The notes under the pieces were generated by a model. That model did not search any database. It had not been told where the DNA came from and was given only the letters and a program-made list of their open reading frames with translations. The translations under genes and the position numbers were made by a program. This document shows, in pieces, positions 18,894-29,945 of a DNA stretch of 64,000 bases. This stretch comes from Ralstonia sp. NFACC01 (GTDB lineage Bacteria > Pseudomonadota > Gammaproteobacteria > Burkholderiales > Burkholderiaceae), in assembly GCF_900115545.1 (NCBI RefSeq), contig NZ_FOWV01000006.1, positions 173,235-237,234 on the forward strand, written 5' to 3'. Positions within the stretch are counted from its first letter, which is position 1. Each line of letters opens with the position of its first letter.

Positions 18894-21800
18894 TCAAACC
18901 AGCACTCGTTCGATGCCGCCGGCGTTGGCCTGGGCAACGTAGTCCTGCAACCATGTTTCGCCGAGCACGTGACGCGCCATCTCGACCACGATGTAGTCGG
19001 CCTGCACCGAGACATCCTCGGTGTAGCGCGACAGGCCCTGCAGACATGCCGGGCAGCTCGTGAGGATCTTTACGTCGCCGTTGAATGCCTCGCCGCTCTG
19101 GCCGCTGGTCTGGCCGAGACTGCGCAGCTTGTCCGCGCCCTTCTGCATCTCCTCTTCCTTGCGGAAGCGGACCTGCGTGGAAATGTCGGGGCGCGAAATC
19201 GCCAGCGTGCCCGACTCGCCGCAGCAGCGATCGTTCTTCTCGATCGCGCGGGTCTGGCCATCGGCACCGATGTTGCCGCCCATCAGCTGGTTGACCAGCT
19301 TGGTGGGGTCCATGGTCTTGATCGGGGTGTGGCAGGGGTCGTGGTACATGTACCGCGTGCCCTGCACACCGTCGATCTTCACGCCCTTCTCCAACAGGTA
19401 TTCGTGAATGTCGATGATCCGGCAGCCCGGGAAGATCTTGTCGAATTCATACCCGGCCAGCTGGTCGTAGCAAGTGCCGCAGCTCACCACCACCGTCTTG
19501 ATGTCGAGGTAATTGAGCGTGTTGGCCACGCGATGGAACAGCACGCGGTTGTCGGTGACGATCTTCTCGGCCTTGTCGAACTGACCGGTGCCGCGCTGCG
19601 GATAACCGCAGCACAGGTAGCCCGGCGGCAGCACCGTTTGCACGCCGGCGTGCCACAGCATTGCCTGCGTGGCCAAGCCCACCTGCGAGAACAAGCGCTC
19701 CGAGCCGCAGCCCGGGAAGTAGAAGACCGCCTCGCTATCCGGCGTGGTCGCCTTGGGGTTGCGGATGATCGGGACGATCTCGTTGTCCTCGATATCCAGC
19801 AACGCGCGCGCGGTCTTCTTGGGCAGGTTGCCCGGCATCTTCTTGTTGATGAAGTGAATCACCTGCTCGCGCACCGGCGGCTTGCCCACCGTGGCGGGCG
19901 GACGAGCGGTCTGCTTCTTGGCGAACTTCTTCAGGATGTCGTTGCCCAGACGCTGCGCCTTGTAGCCCCAGTCAAACATCACCTTGCGCGTGAAGTTGAT
20001 CGTCTCGGGGTTGGTCGCGTTCAAATAGAACATCGCTGCTGCGGTGCCGGGATTGAACTTCTTCTGCCCCATCTTGCGCAGCAGGTTACGCATGTTCATC
20101 GACACATCGCCGAAGTCGATCTTGACCGGGCACGGCGTCACGCACTTGTGGCACACCGTGCAGTGGTCGCCCACGTCGGCAAACTCTTCCCAGTGCTTGA
20201 CCGACACGCCGCGGCGCGTCTGTTCTTCGTACAGGAAGGCCTCGATTAGCAGCGATGTGGCGAGGATCTTGTTGCGCGGGCTGTACAGCAGGTTGGCGCG
20301 CGGCACGTGCGTGGCGCACACCGGCTTGCACTTGCCGCAGCGCAGGCAGTCCTTGATCGACTCCGAGATGGCGCCGATGTCGCTCTGCTGCATGATGATC
20401 GACTCGTGCCCCATTAGGCCGAACGACGGCGTATAGGCGTTGCGCAGATCAGCAGCCAGACCTTGCGGGTCGTTGATGTCGCGCAGCAGCTTGCCCTTGT
20501 TGAAGCGCCCATTCGGGTCGACACGGCGCTTGTAGGCAGCAAAGTCGGCGATTTCTTCGTCGGTCAGGAATTCCAGCTTGGTAATGCCGATCCCGTGCTC
20601 GCCGGAGATCACGCCGTCCAGCGAACGCGCCAGCGTCATGATGCGGGCCACCGCCTTGTGGGCGTCCTGCAGCATGTCGTAGTCATCCGAGTTGACGGGG
20701 ATGTTGGTGTGCACGTTGCCGTCACCGGCGTGCATGTGCAGCGCCACGAACACGCGGCCGCGCAGCACTTTCTTGTGGATCGCCTGGGCCTCGTCAAGGA
20801 TCGGCTTGAACTCGCCGCCGTTGAATATCTTGCGCAGCTCGGCGCGAATCTCCGCTTTCCACGACACGCGGATCGTACGATCCTGCAGCAGGTGGAACAG
20901 GTTCGCCTCGGGCTGATTCACCAGACGGTCATCGATGGTCTGCGCGAGGTAACCCAGGCCGAGGCCAATGAGGCTGGCGCGCGCCGTGGTGACCGGCGTG
21001 TCGAGATGGTCCAGCAGATATTGCCAACGCGCACGCGTGGCACGCAGCAGTTGCTGCGCCTGTTGCACGCGGTCTTCCAGCAGTTCTGCGCTGGGGATCT
21101 CGTTGGCGTCGTCGGTGCGGCCTAGCGGCAGGTTGCTGCCAGCAAAGAAATCGAGCAGCGCGTCGGTCAGCTTGAGCTTGTTCTTGATCGACAGCTCGAT
21201 GTTGATGCGCTCGATTCCGTCGGTGTACTCGCCCATGCGATTGAGCGGAATCACCACGTCTTCGTTGATCTTGAAGGCGTTGGTGTGCTTCGCAATCGCC
21301 GCCGTACGCGAGCGGTCCAGCCAGAATTTCTTGCGTGCCTCGGGGCTCACGGCCACGAAACCTTCGCCGCTCTTGCCGTTGGCCAGGCGGATCACCTCCG
21401 ACGTGGCGCGCGCCACGGCATCATCGTCGTCGCCGACGATGTCACCGATCAGCACCATCTTCGGAAACGCGTTGCGCTTGCTCTTGGTGGCGTAGCCGAC
21501 CGCGCGCAGATAGCGCTCGTCCAGGTGCTCCAGACCCGCGAGGATCGCGCCGCCGGGCTTCTTGGTCTCGGCGTCGAGGTAATCCTTGATCTCGACGATG
21601 CTCGGGATCGCGTCACGCGCCTGGCCGAAGAACTCCAGGCACACCGTGCGAATCGACTTGGGCATGCGGTGCAGAATCCAGCGCGCGCTCGTGATGATGC
21701 CGTCGCAGCCTTCCTTCTGCACGCCGGGCAGGCCGGCGAGGAACTTGTCGGTGACGTCCTTGCCGAGCCCTTCCTTGCGGAACTTGCGGCCTTCGATGGT

Positions 21801-22931
21801 CAGCGTCTCGGTGCGCAGCAGCTTGGCACCGACCGGCGCGTTGCCGTCGAACCACTTCAGCTCGAAGGTGACGACCGGCGCATCGTGGATCTTGCCGAGG
21901 TTGTGATTGAGGCGCTGGACTTCCAGCCAGTTGCCGTCCGGGTCAACCATGCGCCACCAGGCGAGGTTGTCCAGCGCGGTGCCCCACAGCACAGCCTTCT
22001 TGCCGCCCGCGTTCATGGCAACGTTGCCGCCAATGCACGACGCGTCGATCGAAGTCGGATCCACGGCGAAAACGAGGCCGGCCTTCTCCGCCGCATCCGC
22101 CACGCGGCGCGTCACCACGCCGGCGCCCGAATAGATGGTCGCCACGGGATGGTCAACGCCAGGGAGGTCGGTCATCTCGACCGCATCCAGACGCTCCAGC
22201 TTTTCCGTATTGATGACGGCCGAGAACGGCGTGAGCGGCACGGCGCCGCCGGTGTAGCCGGTGCCGCCTCCGCGCGGGATGATGGTCAGACCCAGCTCGA
22301 AGCAGCCCTTGACGATGCCGGCAATCTCTTCTTCCGTATCGGGCGTGAGCACGACGAACGGATATTCGACCCGCCAGTCGGTGGCGTCGGTCACGTGCGA
22401 CACGCGCGACAGGCCGTCGAACTTGATGTTGTCCTTGGCGGTGACGCGGCCGAGCACTTTCTGGGCGCGGCGGCGCAGGTCATACACCTGGGCGAATTCT
22501 TCCTGGAACGCCTTGACGGCGCGGCGGGCGTGCACAACCAGTTGCTCGACCTTGCTGGCGCGCTCGTCGCCCACCGGGTCGTGGTGCGAATCGTGATCGG
22601 CCACGCGGCGCTTCTCGATCTCCGCCAAGCGGTGATTGAGTGCGTCGATCAGCATCTGCCGGCGCTTCGGGTTGTCGAGCAGGTCGTCCTGCAGATACGG
22701 GTTGCGGCGCACCACCCAGACGTCGCCCAGCACTTCGTACAGCATGCGTGCCGATCGGCCGGTGCGACGCTCGGCGCGCAGTTCGTCCAGGATCTGCCAC
22801 GCAGACTCGCCCAGCAAACGGATGACGATTTCCCGATCCGAGAACGAGGTGTAGTTGTAGGGAATCTCGCGCAGCCGGGGCGCAGCGTCCTGCGCCGTGA
22901 GTTTGGCGTCGATCAGAAGTGGGGCATTCAT
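18894..22931 (-). CDS. Large FAD-linked oxidase with Fe-S and CCG domains (D-2-hydroxyacid/lactate dehydrogenase-like)
   Basis: This 1,345-aa fusion has, in order: a DUF3683 N-terminal region ([19 protein letters not shown]); an FAD-binding domain with the PP-loop [17 protein letters not shown]; an FAD-oxidase C-terminal domain with [11 protein letters not shown]; two 4Fe-4S motifs ([14 protein letters not shown] and [14 protein letters not shown]); and a CCG domain ([34 protein letters not shown]). Such proteins are membrane-associated flavo-iron-sulfur dehydrogenases of D-2-hydroxyacids (lactate, glycolate, 2-hydroxyglutarate) passing electrons to quinone. The exact substrate is uncertain. 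The ATG at 22931 ([13 protein letters not shown]) is preferred over an upstream start. The HIT gene is coupled downstream. Confidence 0.9.
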   Translation of the reverse strand: MNAPLLIDAKLTAQDAAPRLREIPYNYTSFSDREIVIRLLGESAWQILDELRAERRTGRSARMLYEVLGDVWVVRRNPYLQDDLLDNPKRRQMLIDALNHRLAEIEKRRVADHDSHHDPVGDERASKVEQLVVHARRAVKAFQEEFAQVYDLRRRAQKVLGRVTAKDNIKFDGLSRVSHVTDATDWRVEYPFVVLTPDTEEEIAGIVKGCFELGLTIIPRGGGTGYTGGAVPLTPFSAVINTEKLERLDAVEMTDLPGVDHPVATIYSGAGVVTRRVADAAEKAGLVFAVDPTSIDASCIGGNVAMNAGGKKAVLWGTALDNLAWWRMVDPDGNWLEVQRLNHNLGKIHDAPVVTFELKWFDGNAPVGAKLLRTETLTIEGRKFRKEGLGKDVTDKFLAGLPGVQKEGCDGIITSARWILHRMPKSIRTVCLEFFGQARDAIPSIVEIKDYLDAETKKPGGAILAGLEHLDERYLRAVGYATKSKRNAFPKMVLIGDIVGDDDDAVARATSEVIRLANGKSGEGFVAVSPEARKKFWLDRSRTAAIAKHTNAFKINEDVVIPLNRMGEYTDGIERINIELSIKNKLKLTDALLDFFAGSNLPLGRTDDANEIPSAELLEDRVQQAQQLLRATRARWQYLLDHLDTPVTTARASLIGLGLGYLAQTIDDRLVNQPEANLFHLLQDRTIRVSWKAEIRAELRKIFNGGEFKPILDEAQAIHKKVLRGRVFVALHMHAGDGNVHTNIPVNSDDYDMLQDAHKAVARIMTLARSLDGVISGEHGIGITKLEFLTDEEIADFAAYKRRVDPNGRFNKGKLLRDINDPQGLAADLRNAYTPSFGLMGHESIIMQQSDIGAISESIKDCLRCGKCKPVCATHVPRANLLYSPRNKILATSLLIEAFLYEEQTRRGVSVKHWEEFADVGDHCTVCHKCVTPCPVKIDFGDVSMNMRNLLRKMGQKKFNPGTAAAMFYLNATNPETINFTRKVMFDWGYKAQRLGNDILKKFAKKQTARPPATVGKPPVREQVIHFINKKMPGNLPKKTARALLDIEDNEIVPIIRNPKATTPDSEAVFYFPGCGSERLFSQVGLATQAMLWHAGVQTVLPPGYLCCGYPQRGTGQFDKAEKIVTDNRVLFHRVANTLNYLDIKTVVVSCGTCYDQLAGYEFDKIFPGCRIIDIHEYLLEKGVKIDGVQGTRYMYHDPCHTPIKTMDPTKLVNQLMGGNIGADGQTRAIEKNDRCCGESGTLAISRPDISTQVRFRKEEEMQKGADKLRSLGQTSGQSGEAFNGDVKILTSCPACLQGLSRYTEDVSVQADYIVVEMARHVLGETWLQDYVAQANAGGIERVLV

Positions 22932-23132
22932 GGCGTGCCGCTGGGGAGGGAGGGCGCGGCAAAGAGGACCCAAGCCGCGCGGTCTTTAAAGGGCGATTGT
23001 ACTGCAACGCGCGTCGTTGATGCGTCGCAGCAACGGTATCCCTGCCAGTGATATGGGCGGCAAAACCGTCGCGTTTTCAATAGCTTGCGAAAAGCACAAG
23101 ACGGCCCAAGTGACGCAAGAACCACGCAAACG

Positions 23133-23714
23133 TCACATCATCACGCTCTTGATCCAGCCCAGGATGCCGTGCCAGAAGCCGTCGGGCAGCGTCATCAGGG
23201 CCGCAGTCATGGCCAGATAGCGTAGGAATTTGCCGATCGCCATGTACATGACGCTGGGCCAGAACTTCAGGCGCAGCCAGCCGGCCAGCGTGCAGAGCGG
23301 GTCGCCGATGCCTGGCAGCCACGACACCAGCAGCGACATCGGCCCGATGCGGCGCATCCAGCGGAAGTATTTTTTGTCGAGCGGGGGCTCACGGTGGCGC
23401 TTGGGATGCGGCACGTGCTGGGCGTGCTCGGCGTTGTGCTCACGGCGGCGGCGCGCAAGGTGGTAGCGCACCAGCGCCAGCTTGGCCGCGTAGCCCATCC
23501 ACCAGTCGACCACGCCGCCCAGCGTGTTGCCGAGCGTGGCCACTACGATGGCCGGCCAGAACATGTCCGGATTGAGCTTGATGTACGCAAAAACCGCCGG
23601 TTCGGAGCCCAGCGGCAAGAGGGTCGCCGAGACGAAACTGACGACGAAGATGGCAGGTAGCCCGACCTTTGGCAGGGCGAGCGTGGCAAAAAGCGTGTCA
23701 ATCCACTGTTCCAT
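23133..23714 (-). CDS. YqaA family membrane protein (DedA/SNARE-associated superfamily)
   Basis: The 193-aa protein starts MEQWIDTLFATLALPKVGLPAIFVVSF and contains the family hallmarks LLPLGSEPAVFAYIKLNP, ATLGNTLGGVVDWWMGYAA and GIGDPLCTLAGWLRLKFWPS. It is a small polytopic inner-membrane protein of the YqaA branch of the VTT/DedA superfamily, whose members are implicated in lipid scrambling and membrane homeostasis; no specific function is known for YqaA. A charged loop rich in His/Arg (about residues 85-105) separates the helices. Confidence 0.85.
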   Translation of the reverse strand: MEQWIDTLFATLALPKVGLPAIFVVSFVSATLLPLGSEPAVFAYIKLNPDMFWPAIVVATLGNTLGGVVDWWMGYAAKLALVRYHLARRRREHNAEHAQHVPHPKRHREPPLDKKYFRWMRRIGPMSLLVSWLPGIGDPLCTLAGWLRLKFWPSVMYMAIGKFLRYLAMTAALMTLPDGFWHGILGWIKSVMM

Positions 23715-23771
23715 GCAATCGATTGTAGAGGGCGAGCGGCCGCGGCGTCGCTTGGAGGCCGCCCTAGCCGC

Positions 23772-25019
23772 TCAGGCGAAGAACAGATAGGCGACAAGCA
23801 CGGCGCCGATCAGACCGACCAAGTCGGCCCACAGCCCGCAGACCAGTGCGTAACGGGTGTCCTTGATGCCGACGCTGCCGAAGTACACGGCCAGCACGTA
23901 GAACGTGGTCTCGGTCGAGCCCTGGATGATGGCGGCCAGCTTGCCCTGGAATGAATCGACGCCGTAAGTGGTCATCACGTCAACCATCAGGCCGCGCGCA
24001 CCGGCACCGGACAGCGTCTTCATCAGCCCCACGGGCAGCGCGGGCACAAACCGCGTGTCGATGCCCAGGTGCGCGAACAGCGCAGAAAGCCCTTGCATCA
24101 GAAAATCCATGCAACCCGCCGCACGAAACACGGCGATGCCCACCAGCACCGCCACCAGATACGGGACGATGCCGATCGCCACCTGGAAGCCGTCCTTGGC
24201 GCCATCGACAAAGGTTTCGTAAACGTTGATGCGACGAATTGCCCCGCATACCAGGAACGCCACCACGATGGTGAGGATGGCGCCCGCGCCGATCAGGCCG
24301 ATCCAGGCCGCCATCTGCTGCGGCGGAAACTGGCGCAGCCAGGCAAACAGCAGCCCCATTAGCGCGACGAAGCCCCCGAAATACGCCAGCAGGGCTGGTT
24401 TGAACAGGTTGATGCGCTGATACCACGCCACCGCCGCAATGCCCGCGCAGAAGCCGATGAACGTGGACAGCAAGGTCGGCAGAAAGATGTCTGCCGCGTT
24501 GAAACCGACCAGGCCCTGCTTGACTGCCATGGCCTGCCGGATGGCGATGACGGACGTCGGCACCAGCGTCACCCCCGCCGTGTTGAGCACCACGAACATC
24601 AACTGCGCATCGCTGGCGCGCTGCGGCTGGGGGTTGATCTGCTGCAACTCGCGCATGGCCTGCAGGCCGAGCGGCGTGGCGGCGTTGTCCAGGCCGAGCA
24701 CGTTGGCCGACACGTTCATCATCATCGCGCCGTTGGCGGGGTGGCCGGCCGGCACGGAAGGAAACAGGTGCCGCATCAGCGGGTTCACGAGCCGCGCGAA
24801 CAGATCGACCACGCCAGCGCGCTCGCCCACGCGCATGATGCCCAGCCACAACGCCATCATGCCGGTCAGGCCGATCGCAATTTCGAAGCCGGTGCGCGCG
24901 GCATCGAACATGCCGGTCAGCATGCGGGAGAAAACCTCCATGTCGCCCTGCACGACCTGCACGCATGCGGTAACGAAGGCAACGAGGAAGAAGGCGAGCC
25001 AGACGAGGTTCAGGGCCAC
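23772..25019 (-). CDS. Fused SpmA/SpmB-like nucleoside-recognition membrane protein
   Basis: The 415-aa protein joins what are two proteins in Bacillus: an SpmA-like half (about 1-210, with TGMMALWLGIMRVGERAG and ANVLGLDNAATPLGLQAM) and an SpmB-like half (about 235-415, with GAKDGFQVAIGIVPYLVAVLVGI and TTYGVDSFQGKLAAIIQGSTETTFYVLAVYFG). Each half carries a Gate/nucleoside-recognition domain. In sporeformers these affect spore core dehydration; this organism does not sporulate, so the role is probably transport of an unidentified solute. The start codon is GTG. It precedes a YqaA-type membrane protein on the same strand. Confidence 0.85.
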   Translation of the reverse strand: MALNLVWLAFFLVAFVTACVQVVQGDMEVFSRMLTGMFDAARTGFEIAIGLTGMMALWLGIMRVGERAGVVDLFARLVNPLMRHLFPSVPAGHPANGAMMMNVSANVLGLDNAATPLGLQAMRELQQINPQPQRASDAQLMFVVLNTAGVTLVPTSVIAIRQAMAVKQGLVGFNAADIFLPTLLSTFIGFCAGIAAVAWYQRINLFKPALLAYFGGFVALMGLLFAWLRQFPPQQMAAWIGLIGAGAILTIVVAFLVCGAIRRINVYETFVDGAKDGFQVAIGIVPYLVAVLVGIAVFRAAGCMDFLMQGLSALFAHLGIDTRFVPALPVGLMKTLSGAGARGLMVDVMTTYGVDSFQGKLAAIIQGSTETTFYVLAVYFGSVGIKDTRYALVCGLWADLVGLIGAVLVAYLFFA

Positions 25020-25050
25020 GGAGGTTGCGCGTTGGAATCGGACAAGCCGG

Positions 25051-25968
25051 TCATTGTGCCTGCGGCGGCGTCTCGATCGGATGGATCAGGTGGAAGTTGT
25101 CGTAGTCGACTGACGTGACGCCGCCCTCGTCGCGGATCAGGTCGGCATAGCGATAGTTCCAGCGGATCTCGTCATGCCGCCAGGAATAGCGCGCCTGCAC
25201 GGTTTGCGCGGCGGTTTCGTCGGCGCCCTCGATGGTGAGCAGAAGCAAGGCATCACCCGCCGCGAGCGATTCTGCTGTGGCGCCATGCAGCGGGCTGGCT
25301 TCGTCGATCACGTGCATCATCACCCAGCCCAGCAGGAAGATCGGATGCTCGCTGCGCTCAAGCTTCAGGTCGTGAATCTTGTAGATCGAGTAGCCCTCGG
25401 GCGAAACCTCGTCCTGCATCAGGCGCAGCCGGGCGGTGGCCTCTGCGATGACATTCTGGCGCGCATTGGCCGCCCGCAGCATCAGCGTGGATCTGCCGTT
25501 GAGCGGCCGCACGACAACATTGCGCGCAAACATGATCTTGGCGCGCGGGCGCGAGAAGCGCGCAAATACCAGCCCCGTCGCCATGGCAATGCCCGACATG
25601 CCGATGAAGATCTCCAGTGTGGCGATGACGTGGGCGTAGAGCGTTTGCGGGTGCATGTCGCCGTAACCGACCGTGGCCAGGGTCTCGACGCTGAAGAAGA
25701 ATGCCCCCACGAAGCCGGGCGGCGACTGGTTCGCAATCGCGCCGTCACCCAACGAATACAACCCCGCGAATACCGCATTGAGCGCCAGGAACAGCGTGGC
25801 CAGCAGCGCGAAGAAGGTCGGCCAGTTGACTTCAAGCGCGTGGTGATAGAGGTCACGCCAGCCTAGCGGCGGCATGCCGTAGGCAATGACGTGCTGGGTG
25901 CCGGACCAGACTTTTCGGCCCCGACGCGCGCGTCCGGCACGCTCGGAGGAAGACGACGGGGTGTTCAT
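25051..25968 (-). CDS. Inward-rectifier-type potassium channel (KirBac-like)
   Basis: The 305-aa protein has the Kir topology: an N-terminal slide-helix region (MPPLGWRDLYHHALEVNWPTFF), TM1, a pore loop with selectivity filter TVGYGDM, TM2 with GLVFARFSRPRAKIMF, and a beta-rich cytoplasmic Kir domain (ARNVVVRPLNGRSTLMLRAANAR through the RYSWRHDEIRWNYRY segment). This fits KirBac channels, which conduct K+ across the inner membrane and are gated by lipids or pH. The ATG at 25968 is chosen because the 35-residue upstream extension is not part of the fold. Confidence 0.92.
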   Translation of the reverse strand: MNTPSSSSERAGRARRGRKVWSGTQHVIAYGMPPLGWRDLYHHALEVNWPTFFALLATLFLALNAVFAGLYSLGDGAIANQSPPGFVGAFFFSVETLATVGYGDMHPQTLYAHVIATLEIFIGMSGIAMATGLVFARFSRPRAKIMFARNVVVRPLNGRSTLMLRAANARQNVIAEATARLRLMQDEVSPEGYSIYKIHDLKLERSEHPIFLLGWVMMHVIDEASPLHGATAESLAAGDALLLLTIEGADETAAQTVQARYSWRHDEIRWNYRYADLIRDEGGVTSVDYDNFHLIHPIETPPQAQ

Positions 25969-26145
25969 GGTGGCCTCTCGCCCGAGTGTGCTTTTAGCTG
26001 CGTCCGCTATCGACGTCGTCGGCGCCGCTGACAGTGCCGGGCAAGTGTACAGATCACCCCAGGTCTCGATCAAGAATCGCCTGGCCTTGGCCGAGGCGAC
26101 CGGTATGACGTGCGCCTGCGCGATGGCCGATGGCTTGACTGGGGC

Positions 26146-26811
26146 TTACACCACCTGGACAACGCTGCGCAGTCCCGCGATGACCTGCACGGCGCCGAAC
26201 CCCGCGATGGCGAGCGCGGACAGCCGCGTGATGCCGGGGATGAATGACGCTGGCATCCTCACGCGCAGCGCCGCGGTCGCGCCACTCAGGCAAAGCCACC
26301 ATGCAGCCGAGCCGGCGAAGACGCCGACGACCATCTGCGCAACGGTGAGCCATCCCGCACCTTCGGCCGACGCATGTGCCTCGGCCGACGGCCCGAGCGC
26401 TGCGAAGATCGCCACGAACGATAGGATCGTCAGCGGGTTCGACAGGGTCAGTACGAATGTCGTCAGGAATTCGCGCGCATTGGCGACGGCCTGCGTATCA
26501 CCTGCGGCATCCGTCGCAGCAAGCCCGGTGGAGGATGCGCGCGCGGTCGACCACGCCAGCCATACGAGAAACGCACCGCCTGCTATTTTGAGCACCAGCG
26601 TCAGCGCAGGGAGCGCAGCAACGATGCCGGCGACACCGAGCGCACCAAGCAGTCCGTACAGGGCATCTGCGCACGCGGCGCCGAGGCCCGTCGCCAGTCC
26701 CGAGCGGAACCCACGGTTCAGGCTGCGCTGGATGCACAGCATACCGATCGGGCCGACCGGCGCGGCAATACAGAACCCGATCATGGTGGCCTTGATGAAC
26801 AGCACTTGCAC
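26146..26811 (-). CDS. LysE/RhtB family amino acid exporter
   Basis: The 221-aa protein has six predicted helices and LysE family motifs: IGFCIAAPVGPIGMLCIQRSLNRGFRSGLATGLGAACADALYG at the N-terminus and LSNPLTILSFVAIFAALG in the middle. It should export an amino acid from the cytoplasm. The start is a GTG (26811); a second in-frame GTG two codons later is better spaced from the GGGAGG and may be the true start. It is divergent from an Lrp-type regulator, the classic regulator-exporter arrangement. Confidence 0.88.
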   Translation of the reverse strand: MQVLFIKATMIGFCIAAPVGPIGMLCIQRSLNRGFRSGLATGLGAACADALYGLLGALGVAGIVAALPALTLVLKIAGGAFLVWLAWSTARASSTGLAATDAAGDTQAVANAREFLTTFVLTLSNPLTILSFVAIFAALGPSAEAHASAEGAGWLTVAQMVVGVFAGSAAWWLCLSGATAALRVRMPASFIPGITRLSALAIAGFGAVQVIAGLRSVVQVV

Positions 26812-26877
26812 GCCCTCCCACAGTGGTTTGTTGTGTAGGTCTCATCGTAGGCACCGCGGCATCCTGGCGGAATCATG

Positions 26878-26911
26878 TTTTTAAGGCAAAATCGCCCATT
26901 CCCCTTAAAAA
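26878..26911. promoter_or_regulatory. Perfect inverted repeat in the lysE/lrp intergenic region
   Basis: TTTTTAAGG (26878-26886) and CCTTAAAAA (26903-26911) form a 9-bp perfect inverted repeat with a 16-bp spacer, ending 11 bp before the Lrp-type gene start. It could be the operator for the divergent promoters, or a leader hairpin that covers the weak ribosome-binding region. Confidence 0.45.
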
Positions 26912-26922
26912 TTGCAACCACA

Positions 26923-27372
26923 ATGGACGATCTGGACTGGAAGCTGCTAGATCTGCTGCAGCACAACGGCCGCATGACGTATACAGAGCTTGCGAGACAC
27001 GTGAAGCTGTCGGTGCCGACCGTCACGGAGCGCGTGAAGCGTCTGGAAGACGCCGGCGTGATTGAAGGCTACGTGGCGCGTGTGAATCCCGTTGCCGCGG
27101 GCTACCCGGTCAGCGCGCTAATTGGTATCACCGTTGCGCAACCCGCGAAGGCCAAGTTCCTCAAGCTGCTCGAGACGATTCCCGAAGTATTGGAATGCCA
27201 CCATGTGACCGGCGCAGATTCCTACGTGATGCGGCTTGCAGCGAGGAGCGTCGCGGATCTGGAGCGGTTGATCGAACGGATCAACCTGTATGGTGAAACA
27301 CGCACCTCGATCATGATGTCGACGCCAATCGCAGCGCGTGCGCTTGGACGACCGCGTACGACACAGGCATGA
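26923..27372 (+). CDS. Lrp/AsnC family transcriptional regulator
   Basis: The 149-aa protein starts MDDLDWKLLDLLQHNGRMTYTELARHVKLSVPTVTERVKRLE, an AsnC-type winged HTH, followed by a RAM/ACT-like effector domain (VSALIGITVAQPAKAKFLKLLE; CHHVTGADSYVMRLAARSV). Such regulators bind an amino acid and control its export or catabolism. It is divergent from lysE across a 111-bp region with a 9-bp inverted repeat, so it probably activates lysE. The start is fixed by the conserved MDxxDxxLL N-terminus. Confidence 0.92.
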   Translation: MDDLDWKLLDLLQHNGRMTYTELARHVKLSVPTVTERVKRLEDAGVIEGYVARVNPVAAGYPVSALIGITVAQPAKAKFLKLLETIPEVLECHHVTGADSYVMRLAARSVADLERLIERINLYGETRTSIMMSTPIAARALGRPRTTQA

Positions 27373-27502
27373 CATTGCCGACGCGGCCGTCTTCGGCTCG
27401 CACCCGTCAGCCCCTGAGCCGCACCAACAGCGGGCGCGCCAGTGCAAAAGACGCCGCGTGATAGGCTTACGGGCTCTGTTCACGTCCAACCCGGTCCGCA
27501 CC

Positions 27503-29023
27503 ATGGCCATCGATTACCTCAAGAAAATCCTGACCGCGAAGGTCTATGACGTCGCGCTGGAAACCGAGCTGAAGTTCGCGCCTAACCTGTCGGCGCGCAC
27601 CGGCAACCGCGTCTACCTCAAGCGCGAGGATGACCAGCCGGTGTTCTCGTTCAAGCTGCGCGGCGCCTACAACAAGATGGCCTCGCTCACAGCGGCCGAG
27701 CGCAAGCGCGGGGTGATTACGGCATCGGCGGGCAACCACGCGCAGGGCGTGGCCTTCAGCGCGGCCCGAATGGAGTGCAAGGCCGTGATCTGCATGCCGG
27801 TGACGACGCCGCAGCTGAAGATCGACGGCGTGCGCTCCCGTGGCGGCGAATGGGTCGATGTCGTGCTGCACGGCGAGAGCTATTCCGACGCGTACAGCCA
27901 CGCCGCCAAGCTGCAGGAAAAGCACGGCTACACCTTCGTGCACCCGTTCGACGATCCCGACGTGATTGCCGGCCAGGGCACCATCGCCATGGAAATCCTG
28001 CGTCAGCATCCGCAGCCCCTGCATGCCATCTTCTGCTCGATCGGCGGCGGCGGGTTGATCTCGGGTGTTGCGGCCTACGTGAAGGCCGTGCGGCCAGACG
28101 TCAAGGTCATCGGCGTGCAGAGCGTGGATTCCGACGCGATGGCGCGCTCGGTGGCCGCCGGCAAACGCGTCGAACTGAAGGAGGTCGGACTGTTTGCGGA
28201 CGGCACGGCGGTGAAGCTGGTCGGCAAGGAGACGTTCCGCCTGACACGGGAACTCGTCGACGAGATCATCACCGTGGATACAGATGCCATCTGCGCGGCG
28301 CTCAAGGACGTGTTCCAGGACACGCGCAGCCTGCTGGAGCCGTCGGGCGCGCTGGCGCTGGCCGGCCTCAAGCAGTATGCCGAGACCCACAAGCTGAAGA
28401 ACGAATCGCTCGTGGCCGTGGCCAGCGGCGCGAACATGAACTTCGACCGCCTGCGCTTCGTGGCCGAACGCGCCGAGGTGGGCGAGGCACGCGAAGCCGT
28501 GTTTGCCGTGACGATTCCGGAAGAGCGCGGCAGCTTCAAGCGCTTCTGCGAGTTGGTCGGCTGGTCGCGCAACGTGACGGAGTTCAACTACCGCATTGCC
28601 AGCAAGGACGCCGCGCATATCTTCGTGGGCGTGCAAATTGCGTCGCGCGCAGAGGGCGACAAGATTGCCGAGAACTTCCGCAAGCACGGTTTCCCAACGC
28701 TCGACCTGTCGAACGACGAACTGGCCAAGCAGCACATCCGCTACATGGTGGGCGGCCGCTCGCCGCTGGCGGAAAACGAGCATCTCTACCGCTTCGAATT
28801 TCCAGAGCGGCCCGGCGCGCTGATGAAGTTCCTCTCGAGCATGAGCCCGAACTGGAACATCAGTCTGTTCCACTACCGGAATCAGGGCGCGGATTCGAGC
28901 AACATCCTCGTCGGCATCCAGGTACCGAAGAACGAGAAGCGCGAGTTCAAGGCGTTCCTCGCCACGCTGGGCTATACCTATTGGGACGAAAGCGAGAACC
29001 CCGTCTACAGCCTGTTTTTGTGA
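27503..29023 (+). CDS. ilvA: Threonine ammonia-lyase, biosynthetic
   Basis: The 506-aa protein has an N-terminal PLP fold II domain with the Schiff-base Lys in [12 protein letters not shown], the [13 protein letters not shown] phosphate loop and GGGGLISG, followed by two C-terminal ACT-like domains (about residues 335-420 and 430-506: [37 protein letters not shown]). This is the long, isoleucine-inhibited enzyme making 2-oxobutanoate from threonine, the first step of isoleucine synthesis. The stop overlaps the queF start (TGATG). The ATG at 27503 is preferred because the upstream 55 codons are not conserved-looking. Confidence 0.95.
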   Translation: MAIDYLKKILTAKVYDVALETELKFAPNLSARTGNRVYLKREDDQPVFSFKLRGAYNKMASLTAAERKRGVITASAGNHAQGVAFSAARMECKAVICMPVTTPQLKIDGVRSRGGEWVDVVLHGESYSDAYSHAAKLQEKHGYTFVHPFDDPDVIAGQGTIAMEILRQHPQPLHAIFCSIGGGGLISGVAAYVKAVRPDVKVIGVQSVDSDAMARSVAAGKRVELKEVGLFADGTAVKLVGKETFRLTRELVDEIITVDTDAICAALKDVFQDTRSLLEPSGALALAGLKQYAETHKLKNESLVAVASGANMNFDRLRFVAERAEVGEAREAVFAVTIPEERGSFKRFCELVGWSRNVTEFNYRIASKDAAHIFVGVQIASRAEGDKIAENFRKHGFPTLDLSNDELAKQHIRYMVGGRSPLAENEHLYRFEFPERPGALMKFLSSMSPNWNISLFHYRNQGADSSNILVGIQVPKNEKREFKAFLATLGYTYWDESENPVYSLFL

Positions 29024-29859
29024 TGAGCAACCAACCCGAACATTCGCCGCTGGGAAAGACTTCCGCCTACAAAACGGAGTACGACCCGAGCCTGCTGTTT
29101 CCGATCCCGCGCCAGGGCAAGCGCGACGAGATCGGCCTGGCCGCCGGCACGCCTCTGCCCTTTTTCGGCGTGGACCTCTGGAACCTGTACGAGCTGTCGT
29201 GGCTGAACCTGCGCGGCAAGCCGCAGGTGGCGCTTGGCACCGTGATCGTGCCGGCCGATTCGCCCAACATCGTTGAATCGAAGTCGTTCAAGCTGTATCT
29301 GAATTCGTTCAACCAGACGAAGGTGGCGTCGCACGAAGCGCTGCAGCAGTTGATCCACCACGATCTGTCGGAAGCGTGCGGCGCGCCGGTGCAGGTCCGC
29401 ATCGTCACGCACGAGGAATTTGCCCGGCAACGCATGGGCGAACTCGACGGCCTGCTGCTCGATCGCCTGGACATCGAAACCGACGTCTACCAGCCCACGC
29501 CCGAGCTGCTGCATGCCGATGAGGAAGAAAGCCCAGTCGAAGAAACGCTGGTGTCGCACCTGCTGAAGTCCAATTGCCTTGTGACGGGTCAGCCGGACTG
29601 GGGCAGCGTGCAAATCCGCTATGTGGGTGCGCCGATCAATCAGGAAGGGCTGCTGAAATATCTGATCTCGTTCCGCGAGCACAACGAGTTTCACGAACAA
29701 TGCGTGGAGCGGATCTTTACCGACATCCTGCGCCAGTGCCGGCCCGTCAAGCTGGCCGTGTATGCGCGCTACACGCGGCGCGGCGGCCTGGACATCAACC
29801 CGTTCCGCACCAACTACAACACGCCGTGGCCAGATAACCTGCGCAATGCACGTCAGTAA
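29023..29859 (+). CDS. queF: NADPH-dependent 7-cyano-7-deazaguanine reductase
   Basis: The 278-aa protein is the long, two-domain QueF form. It contains the motif [15 protein letters not shown] with the conserved NADPH-binding region, the catalytic Cys in [12 protein letters not shown], and a C-terminal [15 protein letters not shown] plus [17 protein letters not shown]. It reduces preQ0 to preQ1 in queuosine biosynthesis. Its ATG overlaps the ilvA stop by one base (TGATG), so it is translationally coupled. A strong terminator follows. Confidence 0.97.
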   Translation: MSNQPEHSPLGKTSAYKTEYDPSLLFPIPRQGKRDEIGLAAGTPLPFFGVDLWNLYELSWLNLRGKPQVALGTVIVPADSPNIVESKSFKLYLNSFNQTKVASHEALQQLIHHDLSEACGAPVQVRIVTHEEFARQRMGELDGLLLDRLDIETDVYQPTPELLHADEEESPVEETLVSHLLKSNCLVTGQPDWGSVQIRYVGAPINQEGLLKYLISFREHNEFHEQCVERIFTDILRQCRPVKLAVYARYTRRGGLDINPFRTNYNTPWPDNLRNARQ

Positions 29860-29884
29860 GCGCTGACGCTACGCAAGACATACG

Positions 29885-29908
29885 AGGCGCCTTCGGGCGC
29901 CTTTTTTC
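29885..29908 (+). terminator. Rho-independent terminator of ilvA-queF
   Basis: A 7-bp stem AGGCGCC/GGCGCCT with a TTCG tetraloop is followed by six T, 25 bp after the queF stop. Confidence 0.95.
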
Positions 29909-29945
29909 TTGCCTGGGCGATCCGCCAAACGGGCATACGCCCCTC

